A DNA stretch of 64,000 nucleotides from Fasciolopsis buskii (GCA_008360955.1 LUCM01001605.1:5579-69578), one strand, 5' to 3'; counted from the first letter of the stretch, positions 37,411 through 50,530 are shown. Made by a program: numbers and translations. Notes: a model not told the origin generated them from the letters alone.

Positions 37411-40400
37411 GAGAAAGTGACTAACGCATAACGCGCCAGACAATGTGGAACTTGCCATCCCAGTCACACACCGACTCATCTGGGTTTAATGGCTAGTCCA
37501 AGTCTGAATCGAAACACCAAAAAAACACTCCGCAAAGCACCGTAGGACTTTAAATTTTTCTGCATATATATATATATATATCATTTCTGTTAAACAAAGT
37601 TCACTGAGCTGGTTACCTGGCACCCCGAACTATATTCTCTGATTAATGTAACAACGGAGTGTACAGCATATGAATTGTTTTTTACAGCTGAGTACGAAGT
37701 ACGCAGACGTGATAAGCGGTAGTAATCGATTAAATAGTAGCTCGTTCTCGAGAAATATTTATCCCACTCGGGTTCAACCCTAGTCATGAATGGAAAATTA
37801 TTGGGAGTTGGTAGAGTGACTACAGAGGCCCGATTCCCAGTCGAATTAAAAGTGCACTGAATTAGAACACACGTTTCCCGCAATCGAAAGTTCGACAGTG
37901 AGATTACACGGTGCGAAGTCGAATTTTGAATCCGTAAACCTTAAGTGGTACTTTCGTTCTGTGAAAATCTATCGCTTTAGAATGCGATTTGAACTTGACA
38001 AAACAAAAAGCAAGACAGTTTGTTTTTCCACGGGTCAGTATCCCCAGTGGCCTGTTTTGAGAAATATTTATCAAAAACTTGAGTAATCGAATAACCATGA
38101 GGTGTGTAGAAACTTTACGGGGAAAAGAACCAAATGTCAGAAAAGGCAATGTATTTGACAATCCTCCAGACTGAACAGAATGTATGGAGCAAGCGAATTA
38201 AGTTGATATCATTTTAGATAACAGTTCAACGCGAATATTTGATTGTCCCGCGTACCCACTCAACATTGTTGTCCATATTTTCGTTTGAGACTACATCTCA
38301 TCGATTTTGCTTGCGCGCAGCCGGCCAGTTCTGGTCTTCCAAGATCACGAATTAGACACAAATCCTTCAGGCGAACGCAATGTGGGCACGCATTACATCC
38401 GGTCGGATCGAACACTTTTTTATCTAAAGATGCATTGAATAAAAACAAAAGCATTTAATAAGACTAAAGCATAAGCATGCATGCGATACGAACAAGCTGG
38501 CAATGTGTAATCACTTGCAGAATACAGAAACGAGACCTATCTGGTTTACTCCCTATGTATACAATACTTTGTTGAAAATCAGTAACGTTTCTTTGTACCA
38601 AGGCTTGTCTGTACGAGATAAAATGTCAAGTTGTATCACATTATGATTTTGTAATGCTTGCACATGTCCTGTTAGAAATGAATTGCTTTCTTTTCCTGTT
38701 TCGTTTATGTGTACTTGAGTTTGTGGTACAATCTACCGTGCCCTGTTCTACCGGCTTCGTGTATGCGGACGAGTATGAGACAGACATCGATCGGCAAGCC
38801 TTGTTTGTCTGTCACATGATGACACACTTGGATATTGGAGTTAAATACGTCCCAACAAGTGCATCCGCCCGTTAGTTTTGCTGCCATTTTGTCAAACTAC
38901 ATTGAATGTGATTTGATCTAGCGAAACAAATTCGGAAATTTTCACTTGTCCGAATTTTAAATCCGAAAATCGATCATAACGGATAATGAGCAAGTCACCT
39001 TGCACAGTGTATCAGGTAGTCAATTGCTTGGTACGAATGAAGTCACGAGACAGAAATTTGGATATACGGGATGAGTGAGTGACATGATGAACCAAGTCGC
39101 AAGTGCTTAATTGAAAATCCATGTATAAATTAGATTGCCAATCAATGTTAAATATTGTGCGTGACAAGTCAAACAGTCTTACGATGATTTCGTAAATCGT
39201 TTTCAGGTAATCAAAAAAATTATTCTGTCTGATTAATTGGCTTTTAAACAAATTAGACCGGTTTCTGATGACTGGTCATTAACAACGAGTTTGTGGGGTT
39301 TTGTACATTTAGTAATTTCAGTACTTTGTGATATAAACTTTGACCAAACTGGTACGCGCGGAAAAGTCCGTTCAATTTACGACAATCGAACTTCGCGGCA
39401 ACCAGACACACAAACCAGCAAACATGAACACCCAATTATAGAGGCCTGCAATTTCGCTGATTTTCGAAAGGAATTTTGTAATTCCAACAGGTTGCGAATA
39501 AACAGTTAGCCGATATTTTATTTTTCTCAATTACGTTCATAGACTGTGAGGTTTGCCACCCCCTTTTTAGGAGATCGGCGGTGGGGATATCCAGATGAAT
39601 AAGACATCTACCACGTGACACAGTCAATATAGTAGTCACGTGCCTGCGCATACGTCTTGGGTATGTCGAAAAACAGAACACAAACCGTGCTTTCACTAAG
39701 TCCATCCTCGCCCAATTATCTTTAATCGACTTGTCTTATCGAGACAGATAGCAAGCATTTATAATGATATCTTCCTGTAGCTTGTCTATACAACATGTGA
39801 TATCCAACTAGGTGTTAATTCGACAGTCTCCATCATTGTTCTCTGTTACCATGTCCCGCGGTCTTAGTTGCACCCGCTATGCTTTCACGAATGTGGACAA
39901 ATAAAGCTGGGCATTTTGCCAACCTGTTGTCTCCAAATTGAGGTGAATTATCACGAGTAGGAAAAGAATGGACAAGGAATCCAGTAATCCGTTACTCGTA
40001 ATAATGTCAGCGGAGAACTCCATATATATATATATACATATAATGTTTACATGCATATATATAAATATATATATTCGTTTATATTTGAGTACCTTTGTAA
40101 ATGAGAAAACTCTTAATATCGGGATATAATTGTTGTTGCGAAACATGACGCATTAACAAATCTATCCAGCCAAACAGACATACACACACACACATGCACG
40201 ATTTAAACCTCACAGTTTCCGTTATGGCTGATATGTTTCAAATGATGTATTTAACACCTTTGTTTCATTGTCAGATAGAAAAATCGAAGCTAGTCTGATT
40301 TAGTTCAGTTGTACAACACAGAGCAGAACTAATCCTCGTCTTTTTTCCTCCTACGAATGGATCTGAACCCAGTCTGCAAATAGCCTAATTACAAAAACAA

Positions 40401-40924
40401 TGTCACTCGCGTTTCGGTCTACACGGATTTCTACACAGTTGTTTTTATGCATTGCTAATCAAACGCACAGATTAATTCTTTTGCGTTTCACTGTATTCGA
40501 AAACTACCATTTCCGAACTGGGGCAAAATATATCGTGGTTCGTCCAATGTCTTCTTACTCTGACTTTTCTATTCTACGAAGTGCGTTGTATTCCTATGGA
40601 AAAATTAAACAACCTATGATACAAGTTAACTCCGGCATTTGTCTCAGTGTGATTTTACCACACAATCTGGTGCATACTGTTCGAATCATAATCATTTGTT
40701 TAAACACTAGGGCTAATCTTTATTGAGTTAAATGTTCTAGAACTCGCATTACTTCCTGTGTTCGTCCGGGAACTTTGTACCGTGAGCGAACTTTAACTCG
40801 TAGTGTTTATGAGTTTTTTTTAAATGTTTTCTGGCTTCCTACCGAACGAAGCTGAACTTTAAGCCCGGATCACCTGAGAAGCGGCACTTTCATGAAGTAA
40901 TTTACCATATGATATCATAGCTCA
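37411..40924. other. Mostly unannotated; microsatellites
   Basis: AT microsatellites lie at 37564-37582 and 40020-40075 (imperfect). The only item worth a look is the small ORF at 38678. The 108-codon ORF at 40400-40726 has no recognisable domain. Confidence 0.5.
38678..38875 (+). CDS. Small ORF with signal-peptide-like start
   Basis: The ATG at 38678 opens 65 codons ending TAG. The N terminus MNCFLFLFRLCVLEFVVQS is a plausible signal peptide or signal anchor, followed by TVPCSTGFVYADEYETDID and a further Cys. There is no TATA box, no clear poly(A) signal and no recognised family. It may be a chance ORF. Confidence 0.25.
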   Translation: MNCFLFLFRLCVLEFVVQSTVPCSTGFVYADEYETDIDRQALFVCHMMTHLDIGVKYVPTSASAR

Positions 40925-41252
40925 ACTCAACAAAGAAGTCATCTATCAGCACGGGTCGATTGCTGTGAGCCAGTGGCCAGTAGCCGTTAGAATCAGTGAG
41001 GGATTGGTGCGACATCATGTGGTGAAATTTAACAAACCGTTGAGAGCCTGCCCGGTAGCGTAATGGCTAAGGCTTTCGAATCAAAACCCTTCGTTCGTCT
41101 TTGTTCGGGTTTGCGTCCCAGTTCGGGCGCGGTGGATATGCACTGCCGATGATTCCTAGCAAGGATGAAACAACTGTACAGTGCTTCCATGGTTTCTTTA
41201 TGATGAGTTGAGCGAGGCTATCACATGGTGAATTATTTTATGAAAACATTCA
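40925..41252 (+). mobile_element. tRNA-derived SINE, family 1 (near full-length)
   Basis: Same architecture as 8040-8372. The 5' extension (agaagtcatctatcagcac, aaaccgttgagagcct) leads to A box tagcgtaatgg and B-box-like gggtttgcgtcc. Then come gttcgggcgcggtggatatg, gatgattcctagcaaggatg and the tail to aattattttatgaaaac. Same strand as all other copies in the window. Confidence 0.7.
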
Positions 41253-41684
41253 ATCTCCTACTACTAGCATGTACCAAGTGGCACTTAATTAGGGAATTGT
41301 CCTCTCTAAACCATGTCAAAATACAACAACACTGAAGACAATCTCAAGCTCTTGGTATCCAGTCCGACTAATTTCTAACCCAATGTCTCCTTACGTGCCA
41401 TTCACAGTGGCATTAAAAGCGATTTCTCTTCCGCATTGGGACAGATAATTCTTCTGCGACTTCTTTAATGTGGACATATCGTGTTGACCAGAAGATAATT
41501 GCCTCCAAGGAACAAGCGGTTTGGAGTTGATCGGTTTTTCTATTATATGGTTATGTAACCGCCAAAAGTGTGCCTCCCATTATGCATAAGGCCTTTATTT
41601 GTTCACATGTATTTAGTTTTGATTTTGCAATATTGTTGTCCCCTTTTGGACCCAGCCGAGATGATTTATCTTTCATATTTTACA

Positions 41685-41850
41685 TTCTTTGTTGATGAAA
41701 TAACGATACACATCATTTTTCTGGAAGTAGGCCGCAGCCAACTGCAGGCTGCCAAGTGGGGAAGTTGACCGGCGGTGGGGGGGGGTTCGAATCTGCGACC
41801 TCCACGTCCAAACGCCACGACCTTACCTGTTTGGAAACCACCGGCCAACG
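41685..41850 (-). mobile_element. tRNA-derived SINE, family 2
   Basis: On the minus strand the head has ggtcgtggcgtttggacgtg and gattcgaacc-type B box. The linker gtcaacttccccacttggca and tail atgatgtgtatcgttatttc (about 41690-41715) follow. A run of nine Gs at about 41779 is in the head region. Confidence 0.65.
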
Positions 41851-43117
41851 AGCAGGGTGGATGGTGATGAGAATGTCCTTACTCAGAGTTCCCGAACTAG
41901 ATTGGCGCTCTACTGCCTTTTGCGCTGGACTTTTGAGTCGGCAGCTTCGATTAGGGTTTCCAAAGAAATGCCTCTTCTACGATTTCAGCAGTCGTGATAT
42001 ATCAATCGCCCGAATGCCTTCAGCGCCATTCCTGCGTGGGACCTACCCAATTTCCATTCAGCAGCTACAACAATTCCCTCAACATTAGAAGACATGCCAC
42101 AACCTTAGATTATTCAATCTGTGCTTCATATCGTAATTAATTCAGCAGTGGGTTGTTTACCGGTCGTTTAGGACCACAACGAGCTGAATTCATGTTTCAA
42201 TCAGTGGAACTGTAATTATAAATAGGTAATACAGACCGATTGAAACAGGACACAGTATCTGGACTGAGTACCATCTGATGTTAAACTTCAGCGGGACTGT
42301 CACTAATGAAGAACGTGGCAATGATGCCTGAGGCCAAACGAAACCAGCGCGCTAGGTTGGGTTTGGCTTGCAAATGAACGCTGCGATTTTACAAGACGGC
42401 CTACTATAAACTCCTCTCCATGGACATTCCATAAACGGAGGCCGGGCTAATGCGTCTACTTACAATCCGTGTAGGGGCTGTCTTCGACAGTAAAACGGGA
42501 GACTCGCTCTAACTAGTCGATTTTATCAGTTTCACCTGTTTAACTCTGCGTGAAGTTATAATTGCTTTGGTCATGACAGTGCTTGCAATTCGACAGGCAG
42601 TTCATTTTTATTAGTCTCCTAACCATACCTGACCTAGTGGAACTTTTGGTGATTTTGTACCAACCCAAGGTTTCGGGGTCATAGACATCGCTCGCTCATC
42701 CGCACCCCCGTGTTGTAGTGGCCCATAGAAGGTCCGTAGCCCGCTTCTTCCATCACACTTGCGTGCAGTACATGTTTTAATGAAAAAAAACCGAGATTCT
42801 ACAAGATCGTTCACTGTGTGACTTCCCCTCGTGCATGCGCTGTCAATTTTAACGAATATGTATCTTGCGCAATTAATCTCGCGTTTTTTTAAAAACAGAT
42901 GAACGTGAAATCATGAGACCGAAAAAACTTCTCGGAATATTATGTCAGACAATTGCTTTTTATTTCTAATATCTATTGATTTAGCCATCAAAATAGGCTA
43001 ATGAATTATGAACGTATGAAATTTTTATTTTTGGCCTACGTGTCTGTTCAACTACTAATTTGGGTGATCTACTCCGACACTGAAACGTAAAAATAGATCC
43101 ATCCTTATTAGGAATCA

Positions 43118-43220
43118 TCAGCAATGAATATCCACTGAGCCAGAACTGGAACACGTCCACGATTTGTTAATGGTGAGTTGAACGATGATATCACGTGATG
43201 AATTATTTCATGAAAGTAGA
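43118..43220 (+). mobile_element. SINE-1 tail fragment
   Basis: The segment matches the 3' block of SINE-1 (gttaatggtgagttgaacga, gatatcacgtgatgaattat, ttcatgaaa). The upstream part is rearranged. Confidence 0.55.
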
Positions 43221-44183
43221 CTAATTTCTGTTGGACGTCTTGACAACAATGGATAGCTTGATCAAAGCATGACCATATCCGATAACGGTTAACTAGTCAT
43301 CTTCAACTGTTCTCGATTCAGCACGGGACTAAAAATGTTAACGGAACTTTTATCGATCACCGAATTCCCAGTCACAATCTGTCCTCCCTGGTCATGCTAA
43401 CGTATTCGATCAGTTTAGAGTGCATAATAGGTCCGCATCCTAAGTCACTCGTTCGGTATCGTCATTTAACGATGACAATCTGCTACGTGCAGACAGATTA
43501 GTTTTGTAATTCACAAATTTTACGGAAGAAATTGAACCATCGTGGGAGAACTAGGAGGCAATACACGAATCTTATACCTGATGAATCACTACTCCAATCG
43601 ACCTCGATCACCTCAAGTAGAAAACAATCTGGTGTACTTTGTGTCATTAGTTGGCTGAAAAAAGTGCTCATTTTTGCGTCCTTGCTGAATGGACAATTAA
43701 GAATCCGTCCAGTTGCTTCGATGACTAGAGTGTTTGACTCGAATGGGTTCACTCCACGTTACCAAGCATCAGTGTAGACGCGACAGGTGCGCACTTGCAC
43801 TGATCCATAAAATTCTGATGATAAGGATACACACCTTATCTTGATATTCAGTAATGATCAAAACATGGACATAGGCCAACTACTCAATTTTTACACGATC
43901 AACTTCAACGGTGTTTAGCACTGAAATTTCCCTGCCGCTTTCAACACAATTACAATTCGAATTTCCGTGGGTGCTTCAACTGTCTGCCAAAACATCAACC
44001 TGTTCAAGATAGACTAGATCACGAGACAAATTTCCAATGGATTCCCCTTACTAGAGAAGTTCACAGCTTACACCTGAGTAGCTGAAATGGTGTTCCATCA
44101 AACGGGTTCCACGATGACATGTAATGAATGTTTTTCGTCAGTGATTCCCAAAACCACCGTCTTTTTTGAACTCCATTCACATG

Positions 44184-44446
44184 CTACCGAAAAATGTAAT
44201 TGTCAGCATAGAACACTAATAGTAATAATAATAATAATATGAATAATATGACAAGATAAATTCCTAAAAGGAAGAAAAAGGTCACTTTTTTGACTTACCA
44301 CATCGACTGTATTTTATACCCATAGAAAAGCAGCGATCCACCGATTTTTTAATCAGTGGTACACACTCGGAGAAAGTTTGTGCCCTCGAACTATGTAACA
44401 CGAGTGCGAATGTTACCACGGTCAAGAGGAGTTTCGCATGAAGCAT
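44184..44446 (-). CDS. Small signal-peptide protein with microsatellite-encoded membrane helix (novel)
   Basis: Two exons on the minus strand, 44446-44299 and 44263-44184, give 75 residues. The 35-nt intron has a perfect donor g|gtaagt and a strong acceptor cttccttttag; phase 1 matches. Residues 1-22 are a signal peptide (MLHAKLLLTVVTFALVLHSS core), cleaved after SSRA. The short ectodomain starts QTFSECVPL and has three cysteines with several Lys/Arg. Exon 2 encodes a near-continuous hydrophobic helix with seven consecutive Leu, read from an ATT/TTA trinucleotide tract (44218-44250), then YADNYIFR and TAG. Without splicing, translation ends CGKSKK, giving a 54-residue soluble form. TATA-rich sequence (44494-44540) lies about 50-90 nt upstream of the ATG. 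No family is recognised and no near poly(A) signal was found. Confidence 0.5.
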
Positions 44447-44493
44447 TTCGTATGCAAACTGTTCAACTTCAAATAACTTAATGAACCTCGAGC

Positions 44494-44540
44494 GTATATA
44501 TATATATATATATACGTATATATAAAATATATATATATGC
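44494..44540 (-). promoter_or_regulatory. AT microsatellite acting as possible TATA region
   Basis: A (TA)n tract interrupted by tacgtatata and tataaaatat lies 48-95 nt upstream of the ATG at 44446 on the minus strand. It is a microsatellite and also the only TATA-like sequence suitably placed for this gene. Confidence 0.35.
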
Positions 44541-47500
44541 AAACGGTGACGTTCGTTTCAAGAATAGCCGGAAGTAATTAAGTGCTGTTTGTCTAAACAC
44601 CCACAAATAGGAGGATGAAATACTAAATACACACACACGAACACAAATACAAACAATTCTCGCGGCATACGAAAAACGACTTTGATCAACGGAATATTGA
44701 TCACGCGACCAAATGTTTTTGTTCGCATGATTCTACGCATCTGCGGTGGACCGAAAATCTGTTTTTCACAATCACGTGATGACAAATCGGTAGGAGTCGA
44801 GTGTAGAAATCCAATCCCGTTGTGATGCCTATAGTCACAGTAAGTTCGTAAAGTATGAAGGTGACACAAAGATTGAAGAAATCATTTGGACTAACTTTTA
44901 CATTTACTACCTTCCGTAAAGTGTCATTGGTGGAACGGTAGACAGACCGAGATTTTTACTGTTCCGAGGACGAATCGAGTAATGCCCGATGTTGTTGAAC
45001 AATTGATTAAAATGAAACTTTCACATTCTAATAATAGTAATAAGCGTAAATGTTTTAGAGTTTACTTTTCGTATGACTTGTTGGAAGCATCAGTTTGAAC
45101 GAACGAGCACGCACTATAATGGCTAAGGTCCACTACAAAGCGACAAGTAAAGCGGTGGGAATTGACAGTCATGGACTTCAAAATTCGGTCCGAATGAAAC
45201 CACACAAGGTTTCGATAGGTTCGGTATAATAAGAAAAAAACAGACAGCAATGAACTGAACTGGTGCGCTAATGTTCTATCTTATCCACCGTCCCTGGAGA
45301 TGAGATTCAAACGTGGGGTGGATGAGTGCATTTTATTCACAGAAGCAGTTATCCAATCCGAGTCGACTGACAATCGTTCGAGTAATATCTCCCTTACAGG
45401 ATGCAATGTTTTCCAATCTGTGGCACTCGAAAGATCAAAGATTGATTCTGTCGTAGGTCAATCGCTCGAGAGGGGAAGTGTCAGCTCATGAAAGTGTGAA
45501 TTTTGGATAAAAAATGGGTTTGACCTTGAAAAATACCATATTTGAATGGGTAGCTGCAGTCTAAATACCGAAAAACTAAATCGTTAACTGCAAAATAGAC
45601 ACTGCAAGAAATGTATTTGATTTGTCCTCAAAAGCTTGGGAATGGACCTTAACGATGCTGTACCAAACCCTTCCTTGCAATCTGTTTCGATTTAGGTATC
45701 GCAGTGAGTTTGGAGAGGGGGCTTGGTCATAGATTCTCGTCCAACAGCCGGGACGATTCTCTAAGGTCAGTGGACTTTGTGACCCGACTTAGATATGACA
45801 ATTTCGCGTTTTGTTCATCTGACTCTCAGCATATCGGATTTGAAAAACTGAAACTCACAAACGAACTGTGGTAAGCAACTATTGCTTTCTTTTCACGTTT
45901 TGTCTGTATTGAATGTATTGTTAAACATATGCAGTGCAGTTGTTTTTAGAGAAAATATTGCTCTGAATTCCTTATGAATTGATACTGGACTTGGTATATC
46001 CCTTGATACGGTACAGTACAGCATAGATTCTATTCAGCATGACATTCAACCTGATGAGCTGACAAACCTCTGACGTGAAGATTCTTCTGATTTCGAAAGA
46101 AGTATTCAGTCTGTTTCTGTGTATGTCTTGGCTACTCACGACGACGAATCTAACCTTGAATATAATTTTATTTATACAATAAATATTAAAAAAGATATAT
46201 CTTTAGTTGGGAAGCATTGAAAGGAAAGCTTTTACTAATATTCCGAAAATTCTAGCATTTTCTGGGTATAAAAATCCTCATCAAATATCACAAAGATTCT
46301 TTTTGGTTTGTCTTATTACATCTACCTTTAGACTGCATTAAATCTCAGTAAACGAGCGATCGTGGTGGTTAAAACAACTGTGACTGTTCATATAAAATAA
46401 TACCCCAATGGAACAAAAGAGTTTCATAAATATGTTCATGTGGGTCTCAGATTTTATCTCATTTGATACTCATAAATGCCAACTAGCACGAATATTCAAC
46501 ATACATGTATATTTTGTTCGATATTCCACCGACGATTACTCATGAGTCTACAACCTGCAGTTGATCACCTAAAATTCGAATATTTCAAGTTAGTTGGATT
46601 CCAAAAATCATTCGTGATCCTGAAAAGAAAATCTCTCATTTCGGAAGTATTTTGATTTAGATTGACTTTAAAATTGAATCATGAATTCTCAGTAGTATGT
46701 TTCGCACACGGATGGATGAACAAAATTTCCTCCCGCGAATTTCTTAAATTGATTTACCATCTATTCACGCTCCTAACGATTCAAATTTAAATCCTGACCG
46801 TCCAAGCGCGCTACATTCATTGTTTAAATTGTCATTGTGACAATGAGATAGTGACCTAGAAGTAGCAAAGTGATTCGGGACAAAACTGAACGAAACAATA
46901 AACTGATTGAAAATTTTCTCTCAGTTTAAGTGTTCGTATTTAGACGTATACAACGTTTTAACCCGACGAAGATCATCGTTATCATAATACTGGACCAGAA
47001 ACTTAGGCTAAGCGCAAATTTTGTAGGCGGGTAATCTATCGCATCTAAATGTGTTCTCCGAATCAATTATAATGTTCTGCCCTACTCATGAAGTGAATTA
47101 ATATCAATATTTCATGCACCCCATCCATCACCTAGGAAGTAAAAATACTGTGGGGATTCAAATGCAAGCGGATGTGGAGTTTTGATTAATCGTGCTGTGA
47201 GCCGGGGAACATAATTACATTGCACAGTAATAGAAATTGCTGAAAAGATCAATTTGGTGACCCATTATTTGTGTTGATGGATGCCCTGCATATGATGACC
47301 TCCAAAGCACTTAACAAGGGACGTTTCTGGCAGAAAATTCTTGAATGAAGTCACCCCACTTTTGTACATCCATTTAAAATGGTTATTTTCACGCCACTAG
47401 AAAGAAAGAAGCCTTCCTAACAGGCTGAAATATAAGGCACTGTGGATAGAAGAAAGTTAGTTGCTGCACTGTCGGAGACATTCGGTGAATTCAGTAAAGA

Positions 47501-48226
47501 TAGTACAAGTAAGCGTTATCTTCGTCAGCTAGAAGCTGCATTTTGACCTACACCTGAATTTAGAAAATATGCTTTCTTAAGTGGATTGGTTTTTCTCCCA
47601 AATAGGCTTACTGTTTTGAGAAGTACAAGGAGCTATAAAATGTGTTTCATACGAAAATCTTGCTATAAATTGCGTCTTGAAACTATTCAATATATGTTAG
47701 ATTTTGTGACTTGATAAATCATTGAGCCAGTTAGAAAGCAAAAAATCAACATCAAAAATATGAAAATTCGTTGTGCTTGAGATTAACAAATTAATTTCAC
47801 TCTCCAATTTCTGGAGGCTACGTGAAATAACCAGAAAATACTGAAGGACAGTTACGGGTCGATCAATCATCTGTGTTTATCCAAGCTGTATTCCAATCAA
47901 TAAGTACATCAAAATGTGGCAAATAAATCTCATTTTATTCTCTCCAAGGGGCTTGTATTCAGCTATGGTAGACATGTACACATGATGGTTAAAATGAAGT
48001 TCACCGAGATCTAGACTACTGACTGGAACCCTGGTGAATTTCTTTTGACTTAAGTCAATATAAATTAAATTATCTTGTTCACTCAAGTGGTTATTTACTG
48101 GAACTGAATGAGTTCATTTAGTAATTGGTGCATAAATTTCGGGATGCACTGCGTGGCCAGGTGGATGAATGTTTTGTTTTACTACTTCGGTAGCTTCAAT
48201 CAGTCGTCTTCATTTCAATTCACTTT
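44541..48226. other. AT-rich, gene-free stretch
   Basis: From 45492 to 47876 no frame on either strand stays open for 60 codons, unusual for this window and a sign of high A+T noncoding DNA. A weak family-3 repeat (ggatggatgaacaaaatttc) lies at 46706-46750. Nothing else is recognisable. Confidence 0.55.
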
Positions 48227-48862
48227 TTGCCCATTTACTCATTCAGGGATAGCCAAACGCATCCGGAAGGTCTATGCGGTTCCATCTTATCTGTCATATG
48301 GCTTCGGTCGGGTACCGTCTCATCGGCTGTTGGACTCGATTCCCTCAGCGCCAGTATCTCTTCTCTGATATTCAATCCAGTCCTTTTAACCAGTCACACA
48401 CAAGCAGACCACGTTCAGCTTTGTCCTCTATCTAGGAACAAAAACAATAATTCAACCTTGTTCTCAAACTCAAAAGTTGATCGGAGTCCAGGTCATGGTT
48501 TCATTCACAATGCAATCGAATGTAACCCGATTTCCGGACACTGGGTTGCCATAACTTTACACTACACACTTGAAACATCACACCTCAAGTGTTACAAAAA
48601 AAACAAACAAACAACAATGATGCAGAAAACTGATTTCACTGAGCTGATAGCACTTACATCGAAATCTTCTAGTATCAAGCGTGACAGAGACTGCCGTGAC
48701 TATTTAAGGGTGACTAAAGTAGGAATTGAGAAAGCGAATATATTTTCGTGGCTGAGCTCCTCTTATCGTTTTGACTTCAGCCTATTCTATACGATGGGCG
48801 AAATTAGAAAAAAATCATTTGAATTTGTTCTGGATGCGTGTTCAATGAGCAGACAGCGTTAG
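48227..48862 (+). CDS. Hypothetical 211-codon ORF overlapping a dispersed repeat
   Basis: This is the longest single open frame in the window, in AT-rich surroundings where chance ORFs should be short. No domain, signal peptide or catalytic motif is recognised. Its first half (about 48310-48610) is related to 60300-60610, where the frame is broken, so it may be a transposon-derived coding fragment or a fortuitously open repeat. The second half is rich in Ser, Lys and Asp and contains KSSSIKRDRDCRDYLRVTK. The apparent ATG is not in an obvious promoter context. Confidence 0.3.
   Translation: MPIYSFRDSQTHPEGLCGSILSVIWLRSGTVSSAVGLDSLSASISSLIFNPVLLTSHTQADHVQLCPLSRNKNNNSTLFSNSKVDRSPGHGFIHNAIECNPISGHWVAITLHYTLETSHLKCYKKNKQTTMMQKTDFTELIALTSKSSSIKRDRDCRDYLRVTKVGIEKANIFSWLSSSYRFDFSLFYTMGEIRKKSFEFVLDACSMSRQR
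48310..48610 (+). repeat. Dispersed repeat family 4, copy 1 (copy 2 at 60300-60610)
   Basis: Shared blocks in the same order include ttctctgat, cacaca.gcagaccac, cagctttgtcct, ccttgttctcaaact, aaaagtt and ggagt, gtttcattc, and aacatcacac. Identity by eye is moderate. Its class is unknown. Confidence 0.55.
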
Positions 48863-50374
48863 GTTGGAATCAGACCACAAACTGGACTTTGTACGTTTCT
48901 AATTATTTCATTTTCACATGGCAATCTGAAAACATGGGTAATCATGTGATCACATGTCTCAGTCCATTTGCATCGCTACCTAGGAGAACAAATGAATTAA
49001 CAGTTCGATACTCGCATTAGCCTCGAGTCGAACTGAGCACACCCCGATTTTTTAATGTTCATCCACCGTATGAATGATTAAAGATTCAAGTCTAGTCAAG
49101 CTAGTAAACTTTATCGGATGACAGCAAACATCTGTTGTTTGGCAGAAGCCAGTTGACTTGTCACAGAGCAGGTTGCATCCATTCACAAAGTAATCTCATT
49201 CCCATGTGATCTGGTCAAAATACATCATGCTCTCCCTTCAGAGTTTATTTTGGCTATGTGATCATGGCGACAGAAACCCCCAAATCGATGGTAAAGTTCT
49301 TTCATTGACCTGCGGTCAAATCAACTCCTGTCACTTCGCAATGCATACTATTACAAATTCCAAGGAATCAATACTATTCAGAAGTAAATTCGTTCACATC
49401 ACCAAAGTGAACACAACTCCATTGATTTGTTCATTGTATATTGAATTCAGCTCAAAGTAAATGATTTTTCATTTGTTTGAGACGAACGCTCAATCTCTTT
49501 TCTTTCTCAAATGCAATTGTTCCGTTCCAATTGAAATGCTTGCCGGTCTAGAACGATCTGGAACAATTACAAAATGAGATTTTTGAAAGAAATCTACCAA
49601 TTTACCTCATGAATGAGATCAGTATAATAAGGAGACAACACAGAAAAGTCAACCAATGATCCTGGCTATTCCAGAATCGGCCGGGTCAGGAATACGGAAG
49701 AATCTTCTGCGTTCTTTTCAAAATGTTAGCAAGAACACTAGGTTTTGTCATGACTATGATTACAGCAAACAATTTGATGAATTTTTTTGAGGGTAGTAAA
49801 TATAGCATAACAGTGTATTCGGAATAGAAAAGTAGTTTTAACTTAATCGTCGTAGAAAACTACTAGTCTCGATTTGTTCTTCCAGGACCTTCAATCCTGA
49901 GGTTGGTATTTCGGTCACAGTCATCTCATCACCAGGCACGTGATCTCGGTTGACTAAACTCAACTGCACCGGGAGCTGGTTTTCCAATCAATAAAATTTA
50001 ACCCGTGAACCACAGGTGTTCCTACGGGAATTTTGAGAAAGAAACGATAATTCATCGATCACTCATTCAAGGACATGGATAGTTGCAAGACTGAATAATA
50101 AATGAAAGAAAATAGGTGATGAAAGCGGATGTTGGAAGATTGCCCAGATAAGTCGGATAACATCATGAGAAGAGAAGAAAAAACGTTTGTGAACAGGTAA
50201 CTAATGATGAAATTGTTTCAGGGACTGAGCGGGACATCGAATGATATGGGTTAAATTTTCGAGATAGAACATTTCAGCCGTAGTTAAGAAATACGAGGCC
50301 CCCCTTTAAATCGTTCGGAAGCAACGGAGGATAAGGAGTGAATCAAAAGCCGTTCACTGTGGATGCTTGCAGCT
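48863..50374. other. No recognisable gene
   Basis: Short ORFs only (for example 49206-49460), without domain, splice or repeat support. Confidence 0.5.
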
Positions 50375-50530
50375 GAAGACCAGCTGGAGTCAAGCGAGTA
50401 GTTTCGTGGCGTGTGGACGTGAGTCTCGTGGGTTCGAATCCTCTCCACCGCCTGTCAACTTCCCACGTGACAGTCGGCCCTATGTTGACAGCGGCGCTGT
50501 TCCTGGAACTAAGATACACGAGTATTTTAT
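50375..50530 (+). mobile_element. tRNA-derived SINE, family 2
   Basis: The head has gtttcgtggcgtgtggacgt and B box ggttcgaatcc (50431-50441). The linker gtcaacttcccacgtgacag and a diverged tail (ctggaactaagatacacgag) follow. The A box is degenerate. Confidence 0.6.

Larger units (their letters stand above)
41253..44183. other. No confirmed gene besides SINE copies
   Basis: Apart from the family-2 SINE (41685-41850) and a SINE-1 tail (43118-43220), no feature is supported. A pol III-like B box (ggttcactcca) at about 43745 sits after actagagtgtttgactcgaa and may be another decayed tRNA-derived element. Confidence 0.45.

Noticed and set aside
42611..42814. Minus-strand ORF considered as second exon of the 44.4 kb gene
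   Set aside because: A phase-perfect exon lies only 35 nt downstream, making this distant frame unnecessary; no acceptor found.
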